From: Aurantimonas sp965217685
GTDB lineage: Bacteria; Pseudomonadota; Alphaproteobacteria; Rhizobiales; Rhizobiaceae
Assembly: GCA_965217685.1 (NCBI GenBank)
Contig: CBDCIZ010000003.1
Location: 558,001-622,000, forward strand
Length of the DNA: 64,000 nt
Direction of reading: 5' to 3'
Shown here in pieces: positions 26,882 through 35,883 of this stretch. Both the position numbers and the translations under genes were made by a program. Below the pieces are notes generated by a model. It had not been told where the DNA came from, did no database searches, and saw only the letters and a list, made by a program, of their open reading frames with translations. How positions within the stretch are numbered: position 1 is the first letter of the stretch; every line of letters begins with the position of its first letter.

Positions 26882-28317
26882 ATGGGTCTGGCAGACGTTC
26901 CTAAGCGCGAGGGCATGGAATTCGACGTGGTAATCGTCGGCGCGGACCCGGCGGGCCTCTCGGCGGCGATCCGGCTGAAGCAGCGCGATCCCGAGCTCTC
27001 CGTCGTGGTCCTTGAAAAGGCCGCCGAAGTCGGCATTCACATCCTGTTCGGCTGCGTGCTCGACCCCTCCGCGCTCGACGAACTGCTGCCGGAATGGCGG
27101 CAGGAGGAGACGCCGATCCGCTAGGCGGTCACCGAAGAATGGTTCTACTTCTACGGCGCGCAGGGCGGTGTGCGCCTGCCCAACAAGCTGATGCCCAAGC
27201 TGATGGACAATCACGGCAATTTCGTTGTGTCGCTGGGCCTCGTCTGCAAACGGATGGCAGAGAAGGCGGAAGCCCTCGGCGTCGAGATCTATCCGGGCTT
27301 TGCCGCGAGCGAGATCCTCTACGACGAATCCAACGTCGTCATCGGCGTCGCCACCGGTGATATGGGCATCCTGAAGGACGGCACGCCCAGCCCGATGCAC
27401 CAGCGCGGCATGGCGCTGATGGGCAAGTACGTCTTCATCTCGGAGGGCGTGCGCGGCTCGCTCGCCAAGGAAGTGATCCGCACCTACGGCCTCGCCGAGG
27501 GCCGCGAGCCGCCGAAGTTCGGTCTCGGGATCAAGGAGCTCTGGGAGATCGATCCGGCCAAGGCGAAGCCCGGCCTCGTCCAGCATTCCTTCGGCTGGCC
27601 GCTGGACATGAAGACCGGCGGCGGCTCGTTCCTGTATCACCTGGAAAACAACCAGGTCTATGTCGGCTTCGTCGTCCACCTGAACTACAGGAATCCCCAT
27701 CTCTCGCCGTTCGAGGAATTCCAGCGCTTCAAGACCCATCCCGACATCGCCGGGCTGCTCGCCGGCGGCAAGCGCATCGCCGATGGCGCGCGGGCGATCT
27801 CGGAAGGCGGCTGGCAGTCGGTGCCGAAACTGGTCTGCCCCGGCGGCGCGTTGATCGGCTGCTCGGCCGGCTTCGTCAACGTGCCGCGCATCAAGGGCGT
27901 GCGCAATGCGATGGCGTCCGGCATGCAGGCGGCGGACGCCGCGGTCGACGCGATGAAGGAGGGCCGTTCGCACGACCGGCTGAAGGCTTATGAGGACGGC
28001 TGGCGCTCGTCCTCGATCGGCCGCGACCTGAAGCGGGTGCGCAACGTCAAGCCGCTGTGGTCGAAATTCGGTACGGCGCTCGGGGTCGCGCTCGGCGGCA
28101 TCGACATGTGGACGAACCAGCTTCTCGGCTTCTCCTTCTTCGGCACGCTGCGCCACGGCAAGCCCGACCATCTGTCGACGGAGCCCGCGGCGAACACGCC
28201 GATCGCCTATCCCAAGCCCGACAACACGCTCACCTTCGACCGCCTGACCTCGGTGTTCCTGTCGAACACCAACCACGAGGAGGATCAGCCGGTGCACCTG
28301 AAGGTGAAGGATATAAT
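26882..28317 (+). pseudogene. ETF-ubiquinone oxidoreductase gene, interrupted and 3'-truncated
   Basis: The reading frame follows ETF-QO closely: EFDVVIVGADPAGLSAAIRLKQR at the FAD site, DPSALDELLPEW, KELWEIDPAKAKPGL, GGSFLYHLENNQVYVGFVV, RIADGARAISEGGWQSVPKL, FLSNTNHEEDQPVHLKVKD. Three defects are visible. The third position of GxGxxG is Asp (GADPAG). Codon 81, TAG at 27122-27124, interrupts the frame, which then continues without a shift. After HLKVKD the sequence departs from ETF-QO, so the C-terminal 4Fe-4S ferredoxin part (normally about 100 residues) is missing and a pyruvate phosphate dikinase fragment follows. Confidence 0.85.
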
Positions 28318-28369
28318 GCTGCAGAAGACTTCCGAGCACAATGTCTACGCTGGCCTGTCGCGTTTCCCG

Positions 28370-28487
28370 GGACCACCTCTGGTTATGGTCGGCAGTTCGG
28401 CGACACGGCAAACCCGCTCCTGGTGTCGGTCCGCTCCGGCGCCCGCGCGTCAATGCCGGGCATGATGCAGACCGTTCTCAACCTCGG
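28370..28487 (+). pseudogene. Fragment of pyruvate phosphate dikinase
   Basis: The frame reads RQFGDTANPLLVSVRSGA followed by RASMPGMMQTVLNLG, the highly conserved N-terminal segment of PPDK (the nucleotide-binding part, where SVRSGA and SMPGMMDTVLN recur). Only about 40 codons remain, joined to the broken ETF-QO gene on the left and running into non-homologous sequence on the right (YFARKERGPSK, stop near 28542). It shows that the end of the etf segment is a recombination joint. Confidence 0.75.
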
Positions 28488-28610
28488 TCGATACTTTGCT
28501 CGAAAAGAACGTGGTCCATCGAAGACAAAGCAAATGTCGTAGCGTGACCCAGTACGGCACTGACTGTGCGAGCATCGTCGGCACCGACCTGTGATCTGAA
28601 AAGTGAATGA

Positions 28611-29684
28611 TCAGACGTCGATCGTCACTCGGCCGATCGGATGGGAGCAGCAGGCGAGGATGTAACCGTCTTCTATGTCGTCGTCTGAGATGCCGCCGTT
28701 GTGAACCATATGCACTTCGCCGGAAGTCATTTTAATCATGCAGGTTCCGCAGACGCCGAACGTACAGCCCGAAGGGATGTTGAGGCCCGCCGACTTCGCT
28801 ATATGCAGGATCGTGTCCGTCTCGTCGCACGACACCGTCACCCCGGACGCGAACACCACCTCTGCCGCCTTCGCCAAGTCCGCAACGCAGTTACTCGCCG
28901 GTCCTTCGGCGTCGGTATGGACTGGCTGCGTGAAGCTTTCCTGGAAGTAGTGTGACATGTCGAAGCCGAGGGCGTTCAGCATGTCCCGTACCGCTCTCAT
29001 GAATGGCTCGGGGCCGCAGCAGTAGACGTGCCGTTCGAGGTAGTCCGGCGCGATTGCGCAGAGCATGACCTGGTTCATCCGGCCGCGATATCCGGTCCAG
29101 GCGCCAAAGGGGTCGTCCTCCTGAACGATGAAATGGAGCTTGATGGAGGGCTCCCGTGCGGCCATCGACTCGAGGGTCTGACGGCAGATAATCTCCGAGG
29201 GACGCTTGGCGCAGGTCACGAGGGAGACGTCGATCCCCGTGCCCCGATCGAAGAGAAAGGTAGTCATCGATACCGCCGGCGTCACGCCGGACCCCGCCGA
29301 GATGAAAAGGTATTTTTCCTTCGCTGCAGCCTGCAGCGCGAAGTGGCCTGACGGCCCCTTGGCGCGCAGCCGCATGCCCGGACGAAGATTGTCCAGCATC
29401 CAGCGCGTGGCGAGGCTGTCGGCCTGTGCCTTCACCGTCAACGACAGGCGGAGCGGACGGGACGGGGAAGACGAGATCGTGTACGTGCGCCACACCGTTT
29501 CACCGTCGACTGGTACTTCCACCGTGAGAAACTGTCCTGGCAGATATCGGAACTGCGCCCCGCTCGGCGAAACGAAGCTTATAGTCGCAGTGTTCGGCGC
29601 CTCCGGCACGACTGCGCAGCATTCAAGTACTTCGGCGTCCGTCCACACCGCGGGTTCGATAGCCACTGCTCTCGCCTGGCTCAT
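28611..29684 (-). CDS. gbcB: Ferredoxin-type reductase of a Rieske N-demethylase (GbcB-like)
   Basis: A 357-residue oxidoreductase. An FAD domain (RTYTISSSPSRPLRLSLTVK) and NAD domain (FISAGSGVTPAVSM; CCGPEPFMRAVRDML) precede a C-terminal plant-type [2Fe-2S] domain with CTFGVCGTC and a later cysteine in LACCSHP. It would carry electrons from NADH to the Rieske oxygenase whose gene ends 5 bp upstream of this start. In pseudomonads and rhizobia, paired enzymes of this class remove one methyl group from glycine betaine or stachydrine, releasing formaldehyde. The gene symbol rests on pairing and domain order; the substrate could be another betaine. Confidence 0.87.
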   Translation of the reverse strand: MSQARAVAIEPAVWTDAEVLECCAVVPEAPNTATISFVSPSGAQFRYLPGQFLTVEVPVDGETVWRTYTISSSPSRPLRLSLTVKAQADSLATRWMLDNLRPGMRLRAKGPSGHFALQAAAKEKYLFISAGSGVTPAVSMTTFLFDRGTGIDVSLVTCAKRPSEIICRQTLESMAAREPSIKLHFIVQEDDPFGAWTGYRGRMNQVMLCAIAPDYLERHVYCCGPEPFMRAVRDMLNALGFDMSHYFQESFTQPVHTDAEGPASNCVADLAKAAEVVFASGVTVSCDETDTILHIAKSAGLNIPSGCTFGVCGTCMIKMTSGEVHMVHNGGISDDDIEDGYILACCSHPIGRVTIDV

Positions 29685-29688
29685 GTCG

Positions 29689-30924
29689 CTATTCCGCGGC
29701 GGCGAGCTGGCGCTCCACCGGCCCGCCGGTCATCGCGGCCGTGTACCAGTCGCAGAACTGCATGACGCCAGCCTCGTGCTCGGGGGAGTAGGGTCCCGGC
29801 TCGTAGCCCGGCGAGAGAATGCCGCGATGGTTGTTCTCGACGACTTCCTGATCCTCGGAGTTGGTCGCGTTCCAAACCTCCGTCAACCGCTGCAGATCGT
29901 AGTCGACGCCCTCGACGGCATCCTTGTGAACAAGCCACTTCGTTGTGACCTCGGTCTGCGTCGCGCTGATTGGCGTGAGTCGAAAAACGATGGAATGGTC
30001 CGACAGGAAATGGTTCCAGGTCCCAGGATAGAGGAACTTGAGGAGCGACCCGCCGTCTTTGAAGGGCAGGCTGGAGTTCGGCTTGGTCACCGCGACCTTG
30101 CCGTCCATCGTATAGCTTTCGGCGGTATCGAGGAGCGGGGTGCGCACGAACCGCCACACGCCGTCCGGCGCCTCCAGATAGGCCGATGGCGCACCGACGG
30201 CCTCGCAGCGCGCGACGTGCCTCCCGAGTGCGTCCGGAACGCCCCCGTTGCCGTTGGTGAACAATCGCGCGTCCTCGGGATAAGTCCGGCAAAGCGAGGG
30301 GTGGTTGCCCGCGCAGTGGTAGCATTCCCGGTTGTTCTCCCAGACGAGCTTCCAGTTGCCGTTCTCGATGATGGTGCTCTCGTAGGCTATCTTCGAATTC
30401 AGAAGATCGTGCGGAGCGAGATAGCGCTGAGCTTCTGCCGCGAACTCCTCAAATAACGGCGCATCGTCGGCGAGGCAGATATAGACGAGACCGGAAACCT
30501 CGCGGCAATGGACCGGTTTCAACCCGTGCTGCATGGGATCGAAATTCGGTCCCATGTCGCGCGCCCAGACGAGCGAGCCGTCGAGCCCGTAGGTCCACTG
30601 ATGATACGGACAGACGAGCTTCGGCCGCGAACCCTTCGCCGTTTTGCACAGGACCGAACCGCGATGGCGGCAACTGTTGTGGAAGGCTCGGATCGCCCCG
30701 TCCTCGCCGCGAACGAGGATGACGGAATAGTCGCCAACGTTGTGGACGACGTAGTTGCCACGCTTTGCGATCTCGCAGGAAGGGATCGAGAAAAGCCAGT
30801 TCTTGTACCAGATCCGCTCCAGGTCCATCCGGAACACGCCCGAATCGATATAGAACTCGCGATCCAAAGAGTGGTCGGACCGCCGGTTGGCCAGACGCGC
30901 CAGAGCTTCAACTTCGTTCAACAT
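29689..30924 (-). CDS. gbcA: Rieske non-haem iron oxygenase (GbcA-like betaine demethylase)
   Basis: A 411-residue oxygenase alpha subunit. The Rieske cluster ligands are Cys85 and His87 (SCRHRG) and Cys105 and His108 (CPYHQW). The mononuclear iron site includes NNRECYHCAGNHPSL (His203 and His208). Homologues monooxygenate an N-methyl group of glycine betaine, giving dimethylglycine and formaldehyde, or of proline betaine. The reductase gene follows 5 bp downstream on the same strand. The 241-bp gap to the next pseudogene upstream (30925-31165) must hold its promoter; I see no clear operator there. Confidence 0.88.
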   Translation of the reverse strand: MLNEVEALARLANRRSDHSLDREFYIDSGVFRMDLERIWYKNWLFSIPSCEIAKRGNYVVHNVGDYSVILVRGEDGAIRAFHNSCRHRGSVLCKTAKGSRPKLVCPYHQWTYGLDGSLVWARDMGPNFDPMQHGLKPVHCREVSGLVYICLADDAPLFEEFAAEAQRYLAPHDLLNSKIAYESTIIENGNWKLVWENNRECYHCAGNHPSLCRTYPEDARLFTNGNGGVPDALGRHVARCEAVGAPSAYLEAPDGVWRFVRTPLLDTAESYTMDGKVAVTKPNSSLPFKDGGSLLKFLYPGTWNHFLSDHSIVFRLTPISATQTEVTTKWLVHKDAVEGVDYDLQRLTEVWNATNSEDQEVVENNHRGILSPGYEPGPYSPEHEAGVMQFCDWYTAAMTGGPVERQLAAAE

Positions 30925-31165
30925 CTCAATTGCTCCCTAAGAGGCCGTTCCGTGCCGGTTGTGAGTTGCTCTTCTTATCTCGTCCAAGTTCGGGCTTGGC
31001 CCAGCGGTCTGCCTTGAACGACTCGACGCCAGGTGAAATGCGAAAGACGTCCAGCCGCGCGTCGAACCGGAATCACGATCAGTTCTGAGCCGCAGGTCGT
31101 CCGGATCGGTCGGAGTACGGCATGGATTTTCGCGGGCCCTGTCGTGTTCCGCGAGCCGCCGAGCA

Positions 31166-32420
31166 TCAATATCCGTGTGCCTTGAGACGCTCGATATACC
31201 AACGCATGTTCAGTTCCACCAAACGTTCCAAGGACTCCGACAACGGGCCCGGCGCGTAGCCCGTGGTCTTCACTCCAAGTTGGGTGATCTTCACGAGGTC
31301 CGCGTCCTCCTGGTTCGTCTCGAGCCAGACCGTCGTCAGGTGCTCGACATCGTAATCTACGCCTTCAACGGCTTCCTTGTGAACGAGCCACACAGCCCGC
31401 AACTCCGTCCGATCCGGGCCGAGTGGAACGATGTAGTTGACCACCGCGTGGTCGGCAAAAACGTGGTGCCAGGAGTTGTGTGTCCAGAAATGCAAGTCGC
31501 CCAGCTTCGCGTTCGTCAGATTCCCCAGAAGGCGCTTGCTGGGCCGGTTCGTGTCCATCGTGTGGGGTTCGCCCTCGCCGGCAATCGCGAAGCGCTGCGT
31601 GCGGAAGATAGTCTCGCGTCCGCTCATTTCCTCGATGAGGCTCGACGGGAAACCCGCCGCTTCCCAATGCGCCTCCTGCGCGGAAGTCGACGCGACATGA
31701 GCGTTCCACTCATCGAGTTCCTCCGGCGACATGCCTTCGATCTCGCAGGTCAGATCCAGCGGATGGATCGAAACGCCGAGCGCCGGATGGTTCGCTGCAC
31801 AGTGGTAGCACTCGCGATTGTTGTCGATGCTGAGCTTCCAGTTGCTCTCCTCGATGATGACCTTCTCGTAGGCGATCTTCGCGTTCGCGAAGTTGAAAGG
31901 CATCAGGCGTGGCTTCATGACGTCCGCCAGATCCTGAATGTCCTGAGGTCCCCTCGCCGTCTATGCAGATCATGATGATGCCGCCGATGGACCGAATCCG
32001 CACAGGCTTCAGCGAGTGGCATTCCTTGTCGAAGGACTCCCCCATCGACGCGGCATAGACAAGCGAGCCGTCGAGATCATAAGTCCACTGGTGGTAAGGG
32101 CAGACGAGCTTGCCAACATTGGTCTTGACGTCGGAGACGAGGCGCGCCCCGCGATGCCGACAGACGTTGTGGAAGGCCTGCAGCCTGCCGTCGTCGTCTC
32201 TAGTGATCAGCACTGACGTCTTGCCGATATCGAGAACCATGACGTCACCTGGCTCCGCGACGTCCGGCTCGACGCCGGCAACGATCCAATGACGAGTGAA
32301 GAATACGTCCACGTCGACGTCGTAGGCTTCCTGGCTATTGTACATTTCCGCTGGCAGCGAGTAGCCGCTTGTGCGGGAGCCCACCAGGCACGACATCAGA
32401 TCTTTGGCGTGGGTGTCCAT
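31166..32420 (-). pseudogene. Second Rieske oxygenase gene, frameshifted
   Basis: The 5' part encodes a complete Rieske domain (CRHRGARLVS, CPYHQWTYDLDGSLVY) and stays in frame to ICIDGEG. There the frame breaks within GAGGGGACC (about 31949-31956); skipping one base restores PQDIQDLADVMKPRLMPFNF and the rest of the catalytic domain (NNRECYHCAANHPALG, LVHKEAVEGVDYDVEHL) to the stop at 31166. A single extra base in a G run would explain it, so this is either a recent mutation or a sequencing error. Start ATG 32420 has only a weak ribosome-binding site. It is a paralogue of the oxygenase at 29689, not a duplicate. Confidence 0.82.
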
Positions 32421-32691
32421 TATCCAATAAATCTTTCGAGCTGAATTCAATGGATAAATTTTCCCATTCCTGTGGCACGACCACAGGAAATGGCGAAGCC
32501 GAACGATAATGCGGCGTCGATACTTGCCGTTCACAGATTAGAATCTCTTGCATCCATGAAGGAAATTCAACGGCACAAATGCTCATGGGCGGTACAACCA
32601 AATGTAATGGCTGTCTTTTTCTGCTAGGTGGCGACGGTACGTCGGATGGAGCCCGCAAGGCTGCTCTATCGGTATTTCGAGGCAACAGCGG

Positions 32692-33190
32692 CTATCGATC
32701 GATTACGAGGTCGCTGAGCGGTTTCGAGCAGCAAGGCAGAAAGAAGCCGGCATCGATCTCTCGCTGGCGTATGCCGCCGCTATGCTTCATGTCCACCGAG
32801 CCCCTGACGAGCTTGGACTTGCAGGTACCGCAGAGGCCGTTCGCACACGAGGCGGGAAGGCGCATCCCCGCCTTGCGAGCCGCCGCGAGGACCGTTTGCT
32901 CCGCCGCGACATCGATGGAACGGTTCTGCCTAGCGAATTCGACGCTGAAGGCGTGGGTTTCGACCTCTCCTGCCAGCGGTTGCGGGGCGTCCACGACGAC
33001 CGCAGCGTCGAAGCTTTTCTCGATGAAGTTCGTTGGAAGAACGCCGAGTTCGAGGCAGATTTGTTTGGCGGCGGCCATGAAGGGCGCCGGGCCGCAACAC
33101 ATGACGACCCGCTCGGTCACATCGTTCAGCACGAGCTCAAACAACTGCTTCGAGATACGACCAGTCAGGCCTGGCCAGGACAGCTCGCTT
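32692..33190 (-). pseudogene. C-terminal fragment of a second Rieske-partner reductase
   Basis: From about LTGRISKQLFELVL onward the translation is the end of a GbcB-like reductase: VVMCCGPAPFMAAAKQI for the NAD domain and a [2Fe-2S] domain with CANGLCGTC and FFLPCCSKP, to the stop at 32692. The FAD domain and half of the NAD domain are missing. Upstream, the frame runs without interruption into a recombinase fragment. It was presumably the partner of the frameshifted oxygenase at 31166-32420; the 271 bp between them hold no gene. Confidence 0.8.
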
Positions 33191-33345
33191 GTCACAGCTT
33201 CCGGCAGAAACCCCAGGAACGTCGCGAACCGCCCGACGTCGCGAATGTAGTTGCCCTGCATCTCGCGGCCGAATCGCCTCATCTCCATCTCGTCGATAAG
33301 ACGCTGGCGCAGCGGACTAACGGCAATCGAGATTAAGGTGTCATG
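33191..33345 (-). pseudogene. N-terminal fragment of an IS91-associated tyrosine recombinase
   Basis: The frame reads PLRQRLIDEMEMRRFGRE and NYIRDVGRFATFLG. The intact recombinase at 62253-63158 has LLRQRLIDDMTMRRFSRE and NYIRDIGRLASFLG at its N-terminus, so this is the same family. It is joined in frame to the reductase fragment at about 33190. From 33346 to 33657 I see no gene. Confidence 0.82.
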
Positions 33346-33657
33346 GCAGGGCTCCTCCTTGCAAAGCCCCGGATGCTCTGTCTCGTCGCTGCTGCGCGCA
33401 ATCCGAGCGCGATACTCGCTCCTTCACCTCAACCGTCCCGCACACACCCTTCCGCGCAGCGGGTTCAAGCATCAATCATCCGGTGCCGTCGCGCCGGGAA
33501 AAGTAACCAATGGGCGAACTAGACCCAGTCAATTGCGATTGAGGCATGCTCAAGTAATAAGGTTCTATCTCCACGCCATTTTCGACATTTTTACAAATTG
33601 AGAAGCTAGCTGGTCCTGATACAACGCCAGGTATCACTTTTGCAATAATAACTACTT

Positions 33658-34942
33658 TTAGATGCCGAGGGCGGCGGCAATTCGTTTCGACGTGCGCTCA
33701 ACAGCCTTACGCATCGGCTGATGCTGGACATGAGCATAAATTGCCGTAGATCTAGGATTCGCGTGGCCGAGAATCGCACCGGTCAGCGCGAGCGCTTCTC
33801 CGCCCGAAACGGCAGTCGACCCCATGGTATGCCTGAGAGTGTGAGGAGTGATGTCCGATAGACCAGCCTCCTCTTTGACGGATTCCCAGATTCGCTTCGT
33901 TCCCTGATAGTGGCCATCACCGCTCGTGGCGGGAAAGACGTACGTGCTGGCCGCGTCGCGCTTGACGCCGCGAAGTATGGCGATCGCGGCCACGCTAAGT
34001 GGACGGACGTGCTGGCCGCGTCGCGCGGATTGACCGCCCCGTCTTCGTCGCGCCGAGCACGAGTAGCCCACGATCGAGATCGACCTCGTCCCATTTCAGC
34101 GCCGCGATTTCGTCTCTTCGACATCCCGTGAGCGCCCATAGACGCGAGATGTCGATCGCCTTCGGATTGGCTCCGTCGAAAGCGACCTTTTGAAAGGCCT
34201 TTCCGAGCCGTCTCACCTCGGCGAGGCTGAGATAGCGCTCGCGCTGATTATCGGTCTTGCGAACCGCAGCACGCTCGACGGGGTTGCTGCCGACGAGTTC
34301 ACGGCGCACTGCGAAACTGTATACGGCCGAAAGGTCCCGAACCACCTTGCGTGCAGCGCCGTCCCCACCGCGGACGATTATGCGTTTGCGATATCCAACC
34401 TTTTCGTCTTTCGCGGTTTTGCCGGCGGCCACGTCGCGTACGAACGTTTCGATGTCTCCGGCACCGACTTCGCCGATCCGCTTCGATCCCAAGAGCGGAA
34501 GCACATGATGCCGAAGGCGAGCCAATGTATATTTCTTGGTCGTCTCCTTCATCGGCTCGCCCTGTCTCTTGCCGCGTTGGATGAAGCATCCTTCTCGCTC
34601 ATATAATTCGATAAGATCGGTGATGCGCAGTTCCGAGCGCTTGGCTTGACGCTCGGCGGCTGGATCCTGCCCAATCGCTGCTGCGCTCAGAATCAAGCGC
34701 GCCTTCTTTCGGGCCTCGTCGAGCGTCAGCGTCCCGTAACGGCCGATCGTCATGAAACGGCGGGGTGCCGAACGTCCGCCACCTTCGGCGCGATAACGAA
34801 GGATGAAACTTTTTCGTCCGCTCGCCTCCACGCGTAAACCGAAGCCACCGAGTGATCCGTCCCAGATATGGTAGCGTTCATCGCGGGGCTCCGCCTGATC
34901 GATCATCCGCTTCGTGACGGGCGCGCTATTCGGCTTGGCCAT
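33658..34942 (-). pseudogene. Tyrosine site-specific integrase, frameshifted by a 22-bp insertion
   Basis: The 5' part from ATG 34942 encodes a P4-type integrase: N-terminal DUF4102-like arm-binding region (MIDQAEPRDERYHIWDGSLG), core domain, and the first catalytic arginine in LTGCRRDEIAALKWDEVD. The frame breaks after GATKTGRSIR. In the next frame RPLSVAAIAIL continues to HTLRHTMG and the nucleophile region STAIYAHVQ, ending at 33658. The break coincides with 22 extra bases at about 34005-34027, of which 20 copy a sequence 65 bp away. Without them the frame reads GRSIRPLSVAA. The gene lies 154 bp from the tRNA-Gly 3' fragment. Confidence 0.88.
33942..34026. repeat. 20-bp direct repeat within the integrase gene
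   Basis: A 20-bp sequence starting ACGTGCTGGCC occurs at 33942-33961 and again at 34007-34026. The second copy lies inside the segment that shifts the integrase frame, so it looks like a templated insertion copied from the first. Confidence 0.85.
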
Positions 34943-35095
34943 GTCTCATCCAAACAATTGGTGCCCACATGGTGTCCACCGACGACGCCGGAAGCGGGAT
35001 AGCGGATCGGATGATAGCGTAGGATATATGCAATAACAACAGATATTTATCGCACTATAGCGTGGACACGGATACGCTAGAGAAGCCTAAGCCTG

Positions 35096-35143
35096 TTCTT
35101 GCCAAGGTTGGGGTCGTGGGTTCGAATCCCATCGCCCGCTCCA
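35096..35143 (+). other. 3' part of tRNA-Gly(GCC): probable attachment site of an integrated element
   Basis: The sequence from CTTGCCAAG (anticodon loop with GCC) through GGTTCGAATCC (T arm) to GCCCGCTCCA (acceptor strand and CCA) is the 3' half of a glycine tRNA. The bases upstream do not form the D arm or the 5' acceptor strand, so it is not a complete gene. A tRNA 3' end next to an integrase is the usual mark of an att site. The complete tRNA-Gly is expected at the other end, to the left and outside this window. Confidence 0.75.
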
Positions 35144-35464
35144 GTTTTCTGCTATTTGTCAACGCCTTAGGATCGCGGGCTCAGTTGACGAGGCCGCCGC
35201 TTTCGGTTTGGTGTCTACCGTGGTGGCGTACTAGGGCGTGGCTTATCGCAATATCGGCGCTCGATGGCTGCACCTGTCCGGGAGGAAACAGATCGGAGCG
35301 ATCATACTGAGAATCTGAAAGCAGTTGCCCAGAAGGCGTGGAGGTCGAAGAGAGTTTTGAGCGGCATAGCGAAGTGCGTCGGTATGGACGACTGCGCCGT
35401 CGATGATCGACTCCAGGTTCCCCGACCGGGATTTACTGGCGCCTATAGCTTATGTCGACCGCTT
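35144..35464. other. Stretch without a recognisable gene
   Basis: Between the tRNA fragment and the broken XRE gene I see no gene, repeat or RNA. Short open frames cross it on both strands, but none shows family features or a ribosome-binding site. Confidence 0.5.
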
Positions 35465-35730
35465 CTATAACTTTCGAGGCTTCCGCCGATCGTGTCGATT
35501 GATGCTTTCGCTGAGTGCTTCGGCATCAGGCCGAACCAAATCCAGATGACCAACTTCGAGCGCCTGAGCCAATTCGAACAGCGTCACTACCGCCGGATTG
35601 CGAAGCCCCGTTCAAGGTCACTGAGATATTGTTCGGTGAACCCAGAGGCCTCCGCAAATCTCTCCTGAGTCCAAGCTCGTTCCAGCCTGATCCGCCTTAC
35701 GTTTCGTCCAACCAGTCGCCGCATATCCAT
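35465..35730 (-). pseudogene. XRE-family helix-turn-helix regulator, frameshifted
   Basis: From ATG 35730 the frame reads MRRLVGRNVRRIRLERA and TQERFAEASGFTEQYLSDLE, a standard XRE DNA-binding domain. After LERG it runs into a TAG. Adding one base within GAACGGGGCTTC restores RNPAVVTLFELAQALEVG, the expected continuation, to a stop at 35465. The small protein (about 88 residues) would be a phage-type or toxin-antitoxin-type regulator. It is too short and broken to be found by simple frame scanning. Confidence 0.75.
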
Positions 35731-35747
35731 GGCGGCAGGGTCGACGC

Positions 35748-35784
35748 TTTACACACTTTAAGTTTATTCACTATAATGTGTAAA
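35748..35784. promoter_or_regulatory. Inverted repeat upstream of the XRE remnant, probable operator
   Basis: TTTACACA (35748-35755) and TGTGTAAA (35777-35784) are perfect 8-bp arms 21 bp apart, in an AT-rich stretch directly upstream of the XRE start. The position fits autoregulation by the now broken regulator. Confidence 0.5.
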
Positions 35785-35883
35785 ACCATTGAATCGGTGA
35801 AATTGGTCTGCCCCCACTGAAGTGGTCCTCCCTGAAGTATGCTTTTTCAGCCGGGGGACTTGCCCCTATCTCTGGTCCAGATG

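Noticed and set aside
27122..27124. In-frame TAG in a methylamine-type gene cluster as a possible pyrrolysine codon
   Set aside because: ETF-QO is not a pyrrolysine protein, no pyrrolysine tRNA or synthetase genes are visible, and the same gene has other defects. A nonsense mutation is simpler.
26819..28453. Long minus-strand open frame opposite the ETF-QO gene
   Set aside because: It is the antisense shadow of a GC-rich gene, with arginine-rich low-complexity translation and no domain.
35096..35143. Complete tRNA-Gly gene
   Set aside because: The bases upstream do not form the D arm or the 5' acceptor strand, so only the 3' half is present.
35062..35310. Plus-strand open frame covering the tRNA-Gly fragment
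   Set aside because: It translates tRNA sequence, lacks a ribosome-binding site and shows no protein features.
35807..35872. GGTCTGCCCCC-containing stretch left of the IS3 element as a second insertion-sequence end
   Set aside because: It resembles some terminal repeats, but no partner repeat or transposase remnant was found next to it.
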